From positions 1-64,000 of the forward strand of contig NZ_QWLD01000011.1 of the NCBI RefSeq assembly GCF_003600155.1: a stretch of 64,000 bases of DNA, given 5' to 3'. Under the pieces are notes generated by a model. The model made no database searches and was not told where the DNA came from. It was given only the letters and a program-made list of their open reading frames with translations. This DNA is from Nesterenkonia muleiensis. Lineage in GTDB: Bacteria > Actinomycetota > Actinomycetes > Actinomycetales > Micrococcaceae. Below, one piece after another: positions 24,917-33,700 of the stretch (position 1 is the first letter of the stretch; the number at the start of each line of letters is the position of its first letter). The position numbers and the translations under genes were made by a program.

Positions 24917-26275
24917 TTAGTGGAACTGTCCTTCTTCGGTGGAGCCCTTCAGCGCAGTGGTGGAGGACTCAGGGTTCAAGGTGGTGGAGACGGCATCGAA
25001 GTATCCGGTGCCGACCTCACGCTGGTGCTTAGTGGCGGTGTAGCCGGCGGCCTCTGCGGCGAACTCCTTCTCCTGCAGCTCCACATAGGCCTTCATCTGC
25101 TCGGCGTTGTAGCCCTTGGCGAGCTCGAACATCGAGTAGTTCAGGGCGTGGAAGCCCGCCAGGGTGATGAACTGGAAGGTGAAGCCCATGGCACCCAGCT
25201 CCCGCTGGAACTTGGCGATGGTGTCATCGTCTAGGTGCTTCTTCCAGTTGAACGAGGGTGAGCAGTTGTAGGCCAGCATCTGGTCCGGGTGCTCTGACTT
25301 CACTGACTCGGCGAAGCGTTTGGCGACCTCCAGGTCCGGGGTGCCGGTCTCCATCCAGATCAGATCGGAGTAGGGGGCGTAGGCCTTGGCCCGTGCGATG
25401 CAGGGTTCGATGCCGTTGTTCACTTTGTAGAAGCCCTCCGCGGTGCGCTCACCGGTGATGAAGGGCTGGTCGCGGTCATCGACGTCGGAGGTGATCAGAG
25501 TGGCCGCCTCGGCGTCGGTGCGGGCGATGATCACGCTGGGGGTGTTGGAGACATCGGCGGCCAGACGTGCCGACTGCAGGGTACGGATGTGCTGACCGGT
25601 GGGAATCAGCACCTTACCACCGAGGTGACCGCACTTCTTCTCGGAAGCCAGCTGGTCCTCCCAGTGCACACCGGAGGCTCCGGAGGTGATCATCTGCTTC
25701 ATCAGCTCGTAGGCGTTCAGCGGCCCGCCGAAGCCTGCCTCGGCATCGGCCACGATCGGCACCAGCCAATCCTCCACGGTGCGCTTGCCCTCCAGGTACT
25801 CGATCTGGTCGGCGCGCAACAGGGCGTTGTTGATCCTGCGGACCACCGCCGGAACCGAGTTGGCCGGGTAGAGGGACTGGTCCGGGTAGGTCTGTCCGGA
25901 GAGGTTGGCGTCACCTGCCACCTGCCAGCCGGAGAGGTAGATGGCGCGCAGCCCGGCCTTGACCTGCTGGACGGCCATGTTGCCGGTCAGTGCACCCAGT
26001 GAGTTGGTGAACTTGCCTGCCGCGTACTCTTCGGTCAGCTGTGCCCACAGCTTCTGTGAGCCGCGCTTGGCCAGGGTGTTCTCCTCCTGCACGGTGCCCT
26101 GGAGCTTGATGACTTCCTCTGCGGAGTAGTCGCGGGTGATCTGGGCCCAGCGTGGATTGGTGTCCCAGTCCTTCTGCAGAGCCTGGACCTTCTCCTCGAA
26201 CACATCGCGGGTCTCGGGTGTGAAGTCACCGGCAGTCTGCGCTGGTGCTGCGGGGGTGGAAAGGGTCTCAGTCAT
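24917..26275 (-). CDS. aceA: Isocitrate lyase
   Basis: A 452-residue isocitrate lyase, which splits isocitrate into glyoxylate and succinate in the glyoxylate shunt. AAGGAGA precedes the ATG at 26275. The catalytic signature [10 protein letters not shown] is present, with [20 protein letters not shown] and the C-terminal [19 protein letters not shown] that contains lid residues. Length fits the 430-450 residue actinobacterial form. RamB, its known repressor in related bacteria, is encoded nearby. The next gene in the operon is only a fragment-like malate synthase A relative, so glyoxylate must be consumed by an enzyme encoded elsewhere, such as malate synthase G. Confidence 0.97.
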   Translation of the reverse strand: MTETLSTPAAPAQTAGDFTPETRDVFEEKVQALQKDWDTNPRWAQITRDYSAEEVIKLQGTVQEENTLAKRGSQKLWAQLTEEYAAGKFTNSLGALTGNMAVQQVKAGLRAIYLSGWQVAGDANLSGQTYPDQSLYPANSVPAVVRRINNALLRADQIEYLEGKRTVEDWLVPIVADAEAGFGGPLNAYELMKQMITSGASGVHWEDQLASEKKCGHLGGKVLIPTGQHIRTLQSARLAADVSNTPSVIIARTDAEAATLITSDVDDRDQPFITGERTAEGFYKVNNGIEPCIARAKAYAPYSDLIWMETGTPDLEVAKRFAESVKSEHPDQMLAYNCSPSFNWKKHLDDDTIAKFQRELGAMGFTFQFITLAGFHALNYSMFELAKGYNAEQMKAYVELQEKEFAAEAAGYTATKHQREVGTGYFDAVSTTLNPESSTTALKGSTEEGQFH

Positions 26276-26376
26276 GTGAATCTCCTTCGATTCGTGGTGT
26301 CCGTCATCGCTGACATTCACTAGTTTTCGCCACTCTGCAACCCGGCCGCCACCTCAAACCAGGTAAAGATTTGCAT

Positions 26377-26396
26377 TTCTTCGCGTTTTCGAAGAA
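26377..26396. promoter_or_regulatory. Inverted repeat in the aceA upstream region
   Basis: TTCTTCG (26377-26383) and CGAAGAA (26390-26396) form a perfect 7-bp inverted repeat around a 6-nt centre, about 100 bp upstream of the aceA start and next to a TTTGCA core (26370-26375). It is a candidate binding site for RamB or another carbon regulator. Confidence 0.4.
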
Positions 26397-26605
26397 CTAG
26401 CACATCTGGCACCGATTTCTGCCCGCGTGCCGGTCCGTTCTGGGCACCTGGGCGTCATATCTTGCGCCAACTGCCAAGAACCCGTCGGCGATCTCCATAC
26501 CTCCGGGGATTTCGCCCGCCGCGACGACCTCGCCCAGCCACGTCCTCGCCCAACCCCACACTGCGCACCCTGTACCTGCGTCTCACCTGCCCGACAACTT
26601 CCAGC

Positions 26606-26669
26606 GAGTGCTAGATTCTCTCCACCTCCTTCCGTCGCTGGCGATGAAAACAGAGAGAATCTAGCACTC
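26606..26669. repeat. Perfect 17-bp inverted repeat with 30-bp spacer
   Basis: GAGTGCTAGATTCTCTC (26606-26622) and GAGAGAATCTAGCACTC (26653-26669) are perfect inverse copies. The outer ends GAGTGCTAG and CTAGCACTC match eight of nine bases of CIRCE half-sites but in the opposite order and with far wider spacing, so this is not a normal HrcA operator. It could form a long cruciform or RNA hairpin upstream of the nuclease-like gene, or mark a lost mobile element. Confidence 0.7.
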
Positions 26670-26787
26670 AGCGCCACTGTCAGAGGTCTGGGCACGGAGC
26701 CTACGGCAGGGAGCAGGCCGCGACACCCGGATCCACATAGCGGACTTCCACCTGAGGGGTGGGGGCCAAAGGCTACAGTGATGCCCG

Positions 26788-27480
26788 ATGATGAACACTC
26801 GAGGACTCCGGCAACAAGCCTTATCGGGCCGAGGCAGGCGGCCCATGCGGCATCAGGCGCGCCGCCGCGCCGACTCGGGCGTCAGCGGGGACCGGCACGG
26901 CAGCAGGGGGAACAGGTTACGCCGCCAACCTTTGACCCGCCGGGCCTGGGCCTGGTTGGCGGTCATTGTGGTTGCTGTTCTGACCGCGGTGACCATCCAC
27001 TGGTGGGAGAATCGGCCGCTGGAGGTTCCGGACGGCTTCTCGGAGGACGCCGTGGCAGTGGAGCTGGTCCGGGTCATCGACGGTGACACCATCGTGGTGG
27101 AGGCGGACGGCACCGAGGAGCGCGTGAGGCTGTTGAACATCGATACCCCGGAGACCGTCAGCCCTCACACCCCGGTGGAATGCGGAGGCCCGGAAGCCTC
27201 GGAGGCGATCCGCGGGCTGCTGAGTCCCGGCGACGTCGTCGTGCTGGAGTTCGACCAGGAGCAGCGTGACCGCTATGGGCGGCTTCTGGCCGGAGTGTTC
27301 ACCACCGAGCTGTTCATCAATGAGCAGATGGCATTGCAGGGTTGGGGTGAGCCGGTGTACTTCGCACCCAATGACAGGTACTTGGAGGTGATCCAACAGG
27401 CATGGGGCCTGGCCGAGGAGGCCGGAGATGGGCTGTTCTCAGAGGGTCTGGGCTGTCGGGTCGGCGAGCCGGTCGGCTAG
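26788..27480 (+). CDS. Membrane-anchored or secreted thermonuclease-like protein
   Basis: A 230-residue protein with a very basic N-terminus of ~50 residues, one membrane segment (AWAWLAVIVVAVLTAVTIHW) and an extracytoplasmic staphylococcal-nuclease (SNc) domain. The SNc fold is shown by VRVIDGDTIVVEADG, RVRLLNIDTPE and FDQEQRDRYGRLLAGVF, which carry the calcium-binding Asp and the catalytic Arg/Glu positions. Such enzymes degrade DNA or RNA outside the cell. The start could be the ATG at 26788 or 26791. It overlaps the convergent membrane protein gene by four bases at the stops. Confidence 0.87.
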   Translation: MMNTRGLRQQALSGRGRRPMRHQARRRADSGVSGDRHGSRGNRLRRQPLTRRAWAWLAVIVVAVLTAVTIHWWENRPLEVPDGFSEDAVAVELVRVIDGDTIVVEADGTEERVRLLNIDTPETVSPHTPVECGGPEASEAIRGLLSPGDVVVLEFDQEQRDRYGRLLAGVFTTELFINEQMALQGWGEPVYFAPNDRYLEVIQQAWGLAEEAGDGLFSEGLGCRVGEPVG

Positions 27481-27881
27481 GCGTTCTCTTTCTTCCAGCG
27501 GCGGGCGGCAAGGAAGCTGCGCACGCCCAGCACCAGGTAGACCACCAGCACGATGACCGAGATCAATGCTGAGACCACTGCGGCGGGCCGCTCGGCCTCA
27601 CCGGCGAACAGCGCGCCCAGGTTCTGCAGCGGCATGATCATGCCCAGGGCCCCCAGCAGGGCCAGCAGCAGTGCGATGTGGATGCCTGCCATGAGATTCT
27701 TCAGCGCGATGGCGCCGCTGAGAAGCAGCAGGGCTCCGATGATGGCCGGGATCAGTGCCGTCCAGTGCGCGGTGTCGCTGGCCACAGAGACGAGGTAGCC
27801 GCCGACGCCGACGACCACCAGGATCGCACCGGTGATGAAGGTCAGTCTGGGCATCGGGGAGGTGGAGTATTCGCGGGTCAT
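27477..27881 (-). CDS. Four-helix membrane protein of unknown function
   Basis: A 134-residue protein with four hydrophobic segments (starting LTFITGAILVVVGVGGYLVS, then ALIPAIIGALLLLSGAIAL, IALLLALLGALGMIMPLQ and a C-terminal ALISVIVLVVYLVLGVRSF) and a basic end (RRWKKENA). I do not recognise a characterised family; similar small integral proteins are common and unnamed in actinobacteria. Its stop overlaps that of the convergent nuclease-like gene. The SRP RNA gene lies upstream on the same strand. Confidence 0.75.
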   Translation of the reverse strand: MTREYSTSPMPRLTFITGAILVVVGVGGYLVSVASDTAHWTALIPAIIGALLLLSGAIALKNLMAGIHIALLLALLGALGMIMPLQNLGALFAGEAERPAAVVSALISVIVLVVYLVLGVRSFLAARRWKKENA

Positions 27882-27964
27882 AGCGCTCCTTGAAGTTCAG
27901 TGCAGTCGTACGGTGCTCGCCCAAACCAGTCTACCGCCGTTTTCTACGACAGGTAGAAATTGAG

Positions 27965-28052
27965 AGCCCCACGCGCACCTGCCAGAGCCCGCCTACCCTT
28001 GCTACCTTCCGGTCCTGGGGGAGTTCAGCAGGATGGCACCACGCGTGGGGCC
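27965..28052 (-). ncRNA. ffs: Signal recognition particle RNA (4.5S type)
   Basis: Read on the minus strand, this segment contains the conserved apical core CCAGGACCGGAAGGTAGCA, the SRP54/Ffh-binding and GNAR-type tetraloop region of small bacterial SRP RNA. The ends pair perfectly over at least ten bases (GCCCCACGCG with CGCGTGGGGC), closing a long hairpin of roughly 88 nt. The RNA joins Ffh to target nascent membrane and secreted proteins. Exact ends are estimated from the terminal pairing. Its promoter must lie within or beside the start of the oppositely oriented phosphatase gene at 28099. Confidence 0.9.
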
Positions 28053-28098
28053 GTCGTCCATGGTATCGCGAGAGGCACGGTAGGCGCGAACTGCCTCT

Positions 28099-28890
28099 AT
28101 GATGACGGTGATGACATACGACGACGCCACCATTGCCCCCCGGCCGCTGGTCAACCTCCGCGACCTGGGCGGAATCACCGTAGAGGGCGGGAGGGTCCGG
28201 CCCGCGGTGCTGTGGCGGGGTGACGACCCCACCGTTTCTCCACGCGATGAGATCGCCGCGCTGGCGGCCCAGGGCCTGACCGCGGTGCTGGACCTGCGCT
28301 CCACACCTGAGGTGATCCGGTCTCCGCACCGGGCGGTGGCCGAGCTGGGTGTCTCCGCCCACCACCTGCCACTGGCCGAGACCGCGGTGAACCCCCTGGC
28401 CTTGGTGGAGGCGGCCCCGGCCGTGCGCTCCCCCGCTGATGTGGGCCGTTGGTATGCAGGGTTGGTGCGCGGCCATATCCATGAGGTCGCTGAAGGGCTG
28501 GAGATCATCGGCACCTCACCGGGCGGGGTGCTGTTCCACTGTGCTGCGGGCAAAGACCGCACCGGGATCCTGGCCGCTGTGGTGCTGCTGCTGCTGGGGG
28601 CCGATCACAGCGAGATCGTGGAGGACTACGCCCGCACCGAGCAGAACCTAGTGGCCATCTTCGAGCGACTGAGGATGACCGCTTACACCGCACCGGATGA
28701 CGATGCAGAGGACGCCAAGCGAGCCGCTGACTTCTTCGCCTCAGGGCATCCGCTGCTTTCAGCTACCGCGGACTCCATGGATTCGATGATCAGCGAACTC
28801 GGTGGCGCCGGTGGGATCAGAGACCTGCTCCGGCGTGAAACCGACCCCAGCACGCTCTCGGAGAGCCTGCACGCGAAGCTCGTGGAATAG
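28099..28890 (+). CDS. Protein-tyrosine/serine phosphatase family
   Basis: A 263-residue dual-specificity-like phosphatase (the Tyr_phosphatase3/PtpB-like family). The cysteine P-loop is VLFHCAAGKDRTGILAAVVL, with the CX5R nucleophile site CAAGKDR. An N-terminal PLVNLRDLGGITV segment is the family hallmark. Substrates may be phosphoproteins or phosphoinositides, as described for relatives; secretion signals are absent. In-frame ATGs at 28099, 28102 and 28111 leave the start uncertain. It is divergent from ffs. Confidence 0.9.
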   Translation: MMTVMTYDDATIAPRPLVNLRDLGGITVEGGRVRPAVLWRGDDPTVSPRDEIAALAAQGLTAVLDLRSTPEVIRSPHRAVAELGVSAHHLPLAETAVNPLALVEAAPAVRSPADVGRWYAGLVRGHIHEVAEGLEIIGTSPGGVLFHCAAGKDRTGILAAVVLLLLGADHSEIVEDYARTEQNLVAIFERLRMTAYTAPDDDAEDAKRAADFFASGHPLLSATADSMDSMISELGGAGGIRDLLRRETDPSTLSESLHAKLVE

Positions 28891-28979
28891 CGGCAGAGAG
28901 GCTCCGGCTGGTTCCGATGTGCGAACCGGCCCGGTTTTCGGCTACGATGTACCGGTCCTCATTACTGAGTGACCATTAT

Positions 28980-29071
28980 GGAGACGTGACCGAGCGGCCG
29001 AAGGAGCCACCCTGGAATGGTGGTGCAGGGTTAATTCTCTGCCGAGGGTTCAAATCCCTCCGTCTCCGCCA
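28980..29071 (+). tRNA. tRNA-Ser (anticodon GGA)
   Basis: The acceptor arm GGAGACG pairs with CGTCTCC. The anticodon stem-loop CCACC-CTGGAAT-GGTGG gives anticodon GGA, reading UCC and UCU. A long variable arm typical of serine tRNAs follows (GCAGGGTTAATTCTCTGC), then the T arm with GGTTCAAATCC, and CCA is encoded at 29069-29071. A strong terminator starts five bases later. Confidence 0.97.
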
Positions 29072-29075
29072 TGTG

Positions 29076-29118
29076 AAGTGCCAAGACATCGTTCCGTCGA
29101 TGTCTTGGCACTTTTCTT
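29076..29118 (+). terminator. Intrinsic terminator of tRNA-Ser
   Basis: AAGTGCCAAGACATCG (29076-29091) pairs perfectly with CGATGTCTTGGCACTT (29098-29113) around a 6-nt loop, and the sequence continues TTCTT. The 16-bp stem plus T-rich tail makes a classical terminator. It also abuts the end of the convergent NUDIX/hydrolase gene and may work in both directions. Confidence 0.93.
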
Positions 29119-30622
29119 ATTGCTGCCGCTTGCCCCTGCCGATGTGTTGTCCCAGAGCAATGAGGGTGTCGACCAGGACCTCGACGCCGGACTCCTCAAT
29201 CGGGAAATGCCCAGCGTCCGGCAGCAGCACCAGCTGCTTATCCGCGGCAATGCGGTCGAACCACCGACGGCTGACTCTCACAGGTGTCCAGTCGTCAGCT
29301 TCAGGATGGACTAGCAGCACCGGGGTGGCCATGGACTCCGGGGCGGTGTGCCGGTAGTTCATATACGAGGCGAGAAAGCCCAAAGGCACCCTCACACCAC
29401 CTCCGCGCGGGTCCTGCGCACAAAGCGCTGAGAGTTCCGGATTGCGGCTCATCTTGGACAACGCGGCAACCCAGCTCATCGGAATACGCCGTCGGGTCAA
29501 TGGGCCCCTCACCATCCATGTCAGGCATCCACTGAGCGCCCCCAGTTTGCCGAATTTGGTCATGACCGCACGAGCGTGCAGATCCCGTGGATCCAGAAGG
29601 CATGTAGCAGCAACTGCTGACACACGCTCGCCGCGAGCTGCGACCTCGTAGGCGACCATCCCACCGATGCTGGCACCCAGCAGCACCAACGGCCGCCCGT
29701 CGTCTTCAGCATCGACGAAATCGTTCAGCAGGTCCAACCAGTCCTGGTACCTCACAGCGATCGGATCCGGTGATTCCGTTCCCCCATAGAGGGGAAGATC
29801 GACAGCAGCAATCTCAAAGATCTCAGCAGGCAGTATGGCGGCGAAAGGCCATAGAGCAGCAGCGTGGCCACCGGCGCCGTGGATCAGGATCAGCCGGACA
29901 GGTGCTTCAGGTCTCCGCCGCCGCAGAATCCGGACATGGTGTCCTGACCAATCCCAGTAGGTCACCTCTGGGGCAGTTTTGAGCAGTTCCCGGTAGCTGT
30001 CGGGGAGAAAGGCGGCATATCTTTGGTGATCACCATCCATGAGCTCTTCTTCGGTCTCCCTGGTATCTTTTGCCTCGGCCTGAACCTTCACCCGGTCACC
30101 GCGATGAACGGGCCCAAGCCTACCGGGCTCCTGCAGCGCAGAAGGGAACCCGAAGGTGCTGACCGGGGCCAGGGTTCCCTGCCTCCACTGCTGCAGGACG
30201 AGCAGCTCATGGGGCACCACCGGCTCCGGCGGGTCGTCCAGGCTGACCCAGCGCAGCTCGGCGGCCTTGTCCGGCTCTTGAATGTCAGGCTCTCCCTCCC
30301 AGCATCGCACAGAGAAGAAGAAGTCCACCCGCTCATCGATGGGCCTGCCGTTGCCAGAGGTTCGGTGCCCCACTGTCATCGGCAGCAGGTCTGCCTCACG
30401 GAGAGTCACTCCGAGTTCCTCATGGGTTTCACGGACCGCAGCCTGGAGCACCGTCTCACCTGTCTCCACATGACCGGCCGCGCCGAATGACCAATGCTCA
30501 TCCATATAGCCGGTGCCACGCCGGTAGGTCAGCAGAACCCGGTCCCGGGCATCCACCAGCAGCACGAAGGCGGCCGGGACCACCTGATACCTGCCCACAG
30601 GTTCATGTTGCACAGCGTTCAT
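29117..30622 (-). CDS. NUDIX hydrolase fused to alpha/beta hydrolase
   Basis: A 501-residue two-domain protein from the ATG at 30622 (GAGG upstream). Residues ~10-150 are a NUDIX domain with the complete box GHVETGETVLQAAVRETHEE followed by LG, so it can hydrolyse nucleoside-diphosphate-linked compounds. Residues ~235-500 are an alpha/beta hydrolase with the oxyanion loop LILIHGAGGH, nucleophile elbow LLGASIGGM and terminal DAGHFP histidine. The linker (~160-215) is charged, and an internal Met (MDGDHQRYAAF) with GAAGAAGAG just before it may be the old start of an independent hydrolase gene. The joint substrate is unknown. The gene ends beside the tRNA-Ser terminator. Confidence 0.85.
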   Translation of the reverse strand: MNAVQHEPVGRYQVVPAAFVLLVDARDRVLLTYRRGTGYMDEHWSFGAAGHVETGETVLQAAVRETHEELGVTLREADLLPMTVGHRTSGNGRPIDERVDFFFSVRCWEGEPDIQEPDKAAELRWVSLDDPPEPVVPHELLVLQQWRQGTLAPVSTFGFPSALQEPGRLGPVHRGDRVKVQAEAKDTRETEEELMDGDHQRYAAFLPDSYRELLKTAPEVTYWDWSGHHVRILRRRRPEAPVRLILIHGAGGHAAALWPFAAILPAEIFEIAAVDLPLYGGTESPDPIAVRYQDWLDLLNDFVDAEDDGRPLVLLGASIGGMVAYEVAARGERVSAVAATCLLDPRDLHARAVMTKFGKLGALSGCLTWMVRGPLTRRRIPMSWVAALSKMSRNPELSALCAQDPRGGGVRVPLGFLASYMNYRHTAPESMATPVLLVHPEADDWTPVRVSRRWFDRIAADKQLVLLPDAGHFPIEESGVEVLVDTLIALGQHIGRGKRQQ

Positions 30623-30661
30623 CTTAACCTCGCTAAGGTAGAGGTTGTGCGACGAGTCACC

Positions 30662-30738
30662 GTCACTGCGCATAGCGGCATCACTGCATTGAGATGTATC
30701 ACTGCACAGAAATCACTGCACAGAACTGAATCACCGCA
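30662..30738. repeat. Five ATCACTGCA-like direct repeats, mostly 18 bp apart
   Basis: Copies begin at 30662 (GTCACTGCG), 30680, 30698 and 30712 (all ATCACTGCA) and 30730 (ATCACCGCA), with steps of 18, 18, 14 and 18 bp. The array lies between the divergent NUDIX-hydrolase gene and the giant nucleotidase/nuclease gene, ending about 30 bp before the latter. It looks like an iterated regulator-binding site. Surface nucleotidases and nucleases are phosphate-regulated in related bacteria, so a response regulator is a fair guess, but the motif does not match a Pho box that I recognise. Confidence 0.65.
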
Positions 30739-30768
30739 TAGAGCCTGAGATTGAGGATCGGAACCACC

Positions 30769-33700
30769 ATGACCCCAGAGCCTGCCGCGCCTGATCAGGC
30801 GCCGCGCATCACGTCACGACGGCTGGCGTCGGCGCTGATGACTGCCGGAGGGCTCACCGCGGCCCTGATCGGCTTTGCCTCAGCCGCTCAGGCTGATACC
30901 GAGGAAACCCCTGACGAGACAGCCGAAGGCGTCGTCGAGTTCCAGGTTCTGGGCTTCAACGACTTCCACGGCAGGCTCGAAGAATCCGCAGTGGTCATGG
31001 CCTGCGCTGTGGAGCATTACCGTGAACAGAACAGCGGCAATGTGATCCTCAGCGCCGCCGGCGACAGCATCGGTGCGACCACGTTCACCAGTTTCATCCA
31101 GGACGACGAGCCGACCATCGAGGCTCTCAACGCCATGGGCTTGGATGTCTCCAGTCTGGGCAACCACGAGTTCGACCAGGGGGCTGCCGACTTCGACGAA
31201 CGCGTCATCCCGCTTTCCGACTTCTCCTGGGTCGGCGCCAATGCGCGGGACGCGCAGACCGGTGAGCATCTCTATGAGCCCTACTACATCCACGAGGTCG
31301 ACGGCGTGCGCGTAGCCTTCATCGGCCTGAACACCGAGGACATGCCGCGGCTGGTCAATCCCGCCGGAATCGACCACATCGAGTGGACCTCGCTGAGCGA
31401 CGAGGCCAACTATTACGCCGAGTACCTCACCGACAACGATCTGGCCGATGTGGTCACCGTGGTCACCCACGAGGGTCTGCCCGGCGGCAGCCTGGACGCC
31501 GCAGAGGGCCAGCCCTTCGGTGAGCTGATCAACAACGCCCACCCGTCCATCTCCGCGGTGTTCTCCGGGCACACCCATCAGGCCTATGCCCACGACGTCG
31601 ACGGGCTCTGGGTGGGCCAGGGCGGTGAATATGTGCCCTACTTCGTCTCCTGGGAGGTCAGCTACGACACCGAGGCCGATGAGATCATCAGCTCTGAGAT
31701 GGAGCTGGTCGACCTGTGGCCCGGCGGCGACCCGTTCTGCGACAGCCACCCCGAGGTGGAGCAGATCGTGTCCGATGCCGCGGCCGTGGCCGATGAGCTC
31801 GGCTCCGAAGTCGTCGCCGAGGTCATCGGGGAGATCCCCTTCGCCCGCGCCTTCGAAGAGGACGGAGAGTGGGACAACCGCGCTGCCGCCTCCACCATCG
31901 GTGAGTTGGTCGCCGACGCCCAGCTGTGGGCAGTCCAGGAGACCAATCCCGAGACTGATTTCGCCATCACCAACTCCGGCGGGCTGCGCGATGATCTGCC
32001 GCTGGGCGATGTCACCATCCGCGATCTCGGCAACGTCCAGCCGTTCGCCAACACGCTGGTGGTCGGCACCTACACCGGAGACCAGGTCTATCAGCTGTTT
32101 GAGCAGCAATGGCGCGAAGACGGCAGATTCTCCCGGCACGGGCAGTCTGAGAACGTCTTCTACACCTATGACCCGCAGGCTGACCTGGGCGAACGGATCA
32201 CCGGGGTATGGATCGACGGCGAATCCGTGGACCCGGACCAGACCTATCAGGTCGCCATGAACTCCTACATGGCTGCCGGCGGCGACAATCTGCGAGTCGC
32301 AGGAGAAGCCCTGGAACTCCATGACACCGGGCAGAACGACCTGGAAGCCTTCGTGGACTACGGCCGTGAGCTGGGAACCCTGGAGCCTGATCTGGCCCGC
32401 GGCGGCGTCGGGCTTCACTGGATCACCGATGAGGAGGCCACCTACTCCCCCGGTGATGCGTTGGAACTCGATGTCTCTTCGCTGGCCTATGCCCATCCTG
32501 ACGTGCCGGTCGGCGAGACCCTGGAGGTGCAGCTGGGCGAGACCGTCACCGAGGAGTTCGAGATCGACCTGACCTACACCGACGACTCCGATGAGCGCGG
32601 TCAGGCAGAGGTCCGCCTGGAGGTGCCCGATGAGACCGGCGAGAACGGCGAACTCCCCCTGGTGCTGACCGAACCGGTCACCGGGACCGAGATCGAGCTC
32701 TCCGTCCAGATCGATGAGGAGACCGCCGAAGAAGCCGGCGACTACGAGATCTCCGAGATCGTCGAAGGCCTCGATGACCATCAGGACACCGGCGATGTCC
32801 CGGTGACCACCCGCGGAGTGGTCACCGGCGTCTACCCCAGCGAACGCAGCTACTCCGGGTTCTACATCCAGGCCGAGGGCACCGGCGGTCAGCTGGATCT
32901 GGAGGACCACGAGACCTCTGAAGCCATCTTTGTCTACTCACCCTGGACAGTGGGCGATGAGCCTGGGGAGGCTGAGGTGGAGATCGGCGACTACGTGGAG
33001 CTGACCGGTGATGCCACCGTGCACGAGGCCAGCGGGCAGAAGCAGATCAGCCTCTACCCCGGCTCAGACCAGACACCGCACCACGAGCTGCTGGTGATCG
33101 AGGATGAGGACTTCGACCCGGTGGTGCCCGCTGAGCTTGAGTTCCCCGAGGCCGCTGAACAGCGCGACTCCCTGCTGGGCATGCTCATCGACCCGCAGGG
33201 GGCCTATACGGTCACCGACCACTTCACGCTGAACCGGTACGGTGAGATCGGCATTGTGGCCGGCGAGGACCCCCTGTTCAACCCCACCTCCGTGGTGGAG
33301 CCGGGTGAGTCCGCCGCAGAGCTGGCACAGCAGAACCGTGAGCGGCTGGTCTACCTGGACGACGGCGCCACCAATGACTTCCAGAACTCTGACCTGGAGC
33401 TTCCCTACCTCACCGCCGAAGATCCGGTGCGCGTGGGCGCAGGGGTGGAGTTCGACCACCCGGTGATCGTCCACTACGACTTCGGCGAATACCGGCTGCA
33501 GCCCACCACCAGGCTGGACGGCCCGCAGGACCCGGCGGCCCCAGCCAGCTTCGAGAACACCCGCAGCGGCAACGAGGCTCCGGCCGAGCGCACCGCCGAC
33601 CTGCGGATCGCCGGGTTCAACGTGCTGAACTACTTCGTTCACCTCGGCGAGGACGAGGAAGGGTGCGAGTACTTCGAAGACCGTGAGGGCAACCCCACCA

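Larger units (their letters stand above)
26276..26787. other. 512-bp divergent region between aceA and the thermonuclease-like gene
   Basis: No gene is supported here; the open frame at 26427-27086 is a shadow of the nuclease gene. The aceA side is AT-rich near 26365-26400 and carries a TTTGCA core (26370-26375) and an inverted repeat TTCTTCG-N6-CGAAGAA (26377-26396); TTTGCA-containing sites are reported for RamB, so this is a candidate operator. A separate perfect 17-bp inverted repeat lies at 26606-26669. The rest, 26420-26600 and 26670-26787, shows nothing clear. Confidence 0.6.

Noticed and set aside
26606..26669. Considered as a genuine HrcA/CIRCE operator.
   Set aside because: The half-sites are in the wrong order and much too far apart; it is kept only as an unexplained inverted repeat.
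26427..27086. 219-residue open frame on the plus strand.
   Set aside because: It overlaps the thermonuclease-like gene in another frame, lacks any domain and has the low-complexity Arg/Pro/Ser composition of a shadow frame.
30880..32910. 676-residue open frame on the minus strand.
   Set aside because: It is opposite the nucleotidase/nuclease gene, whose motifs are clear; long antisense frames arise from the high-GC codon pattern.
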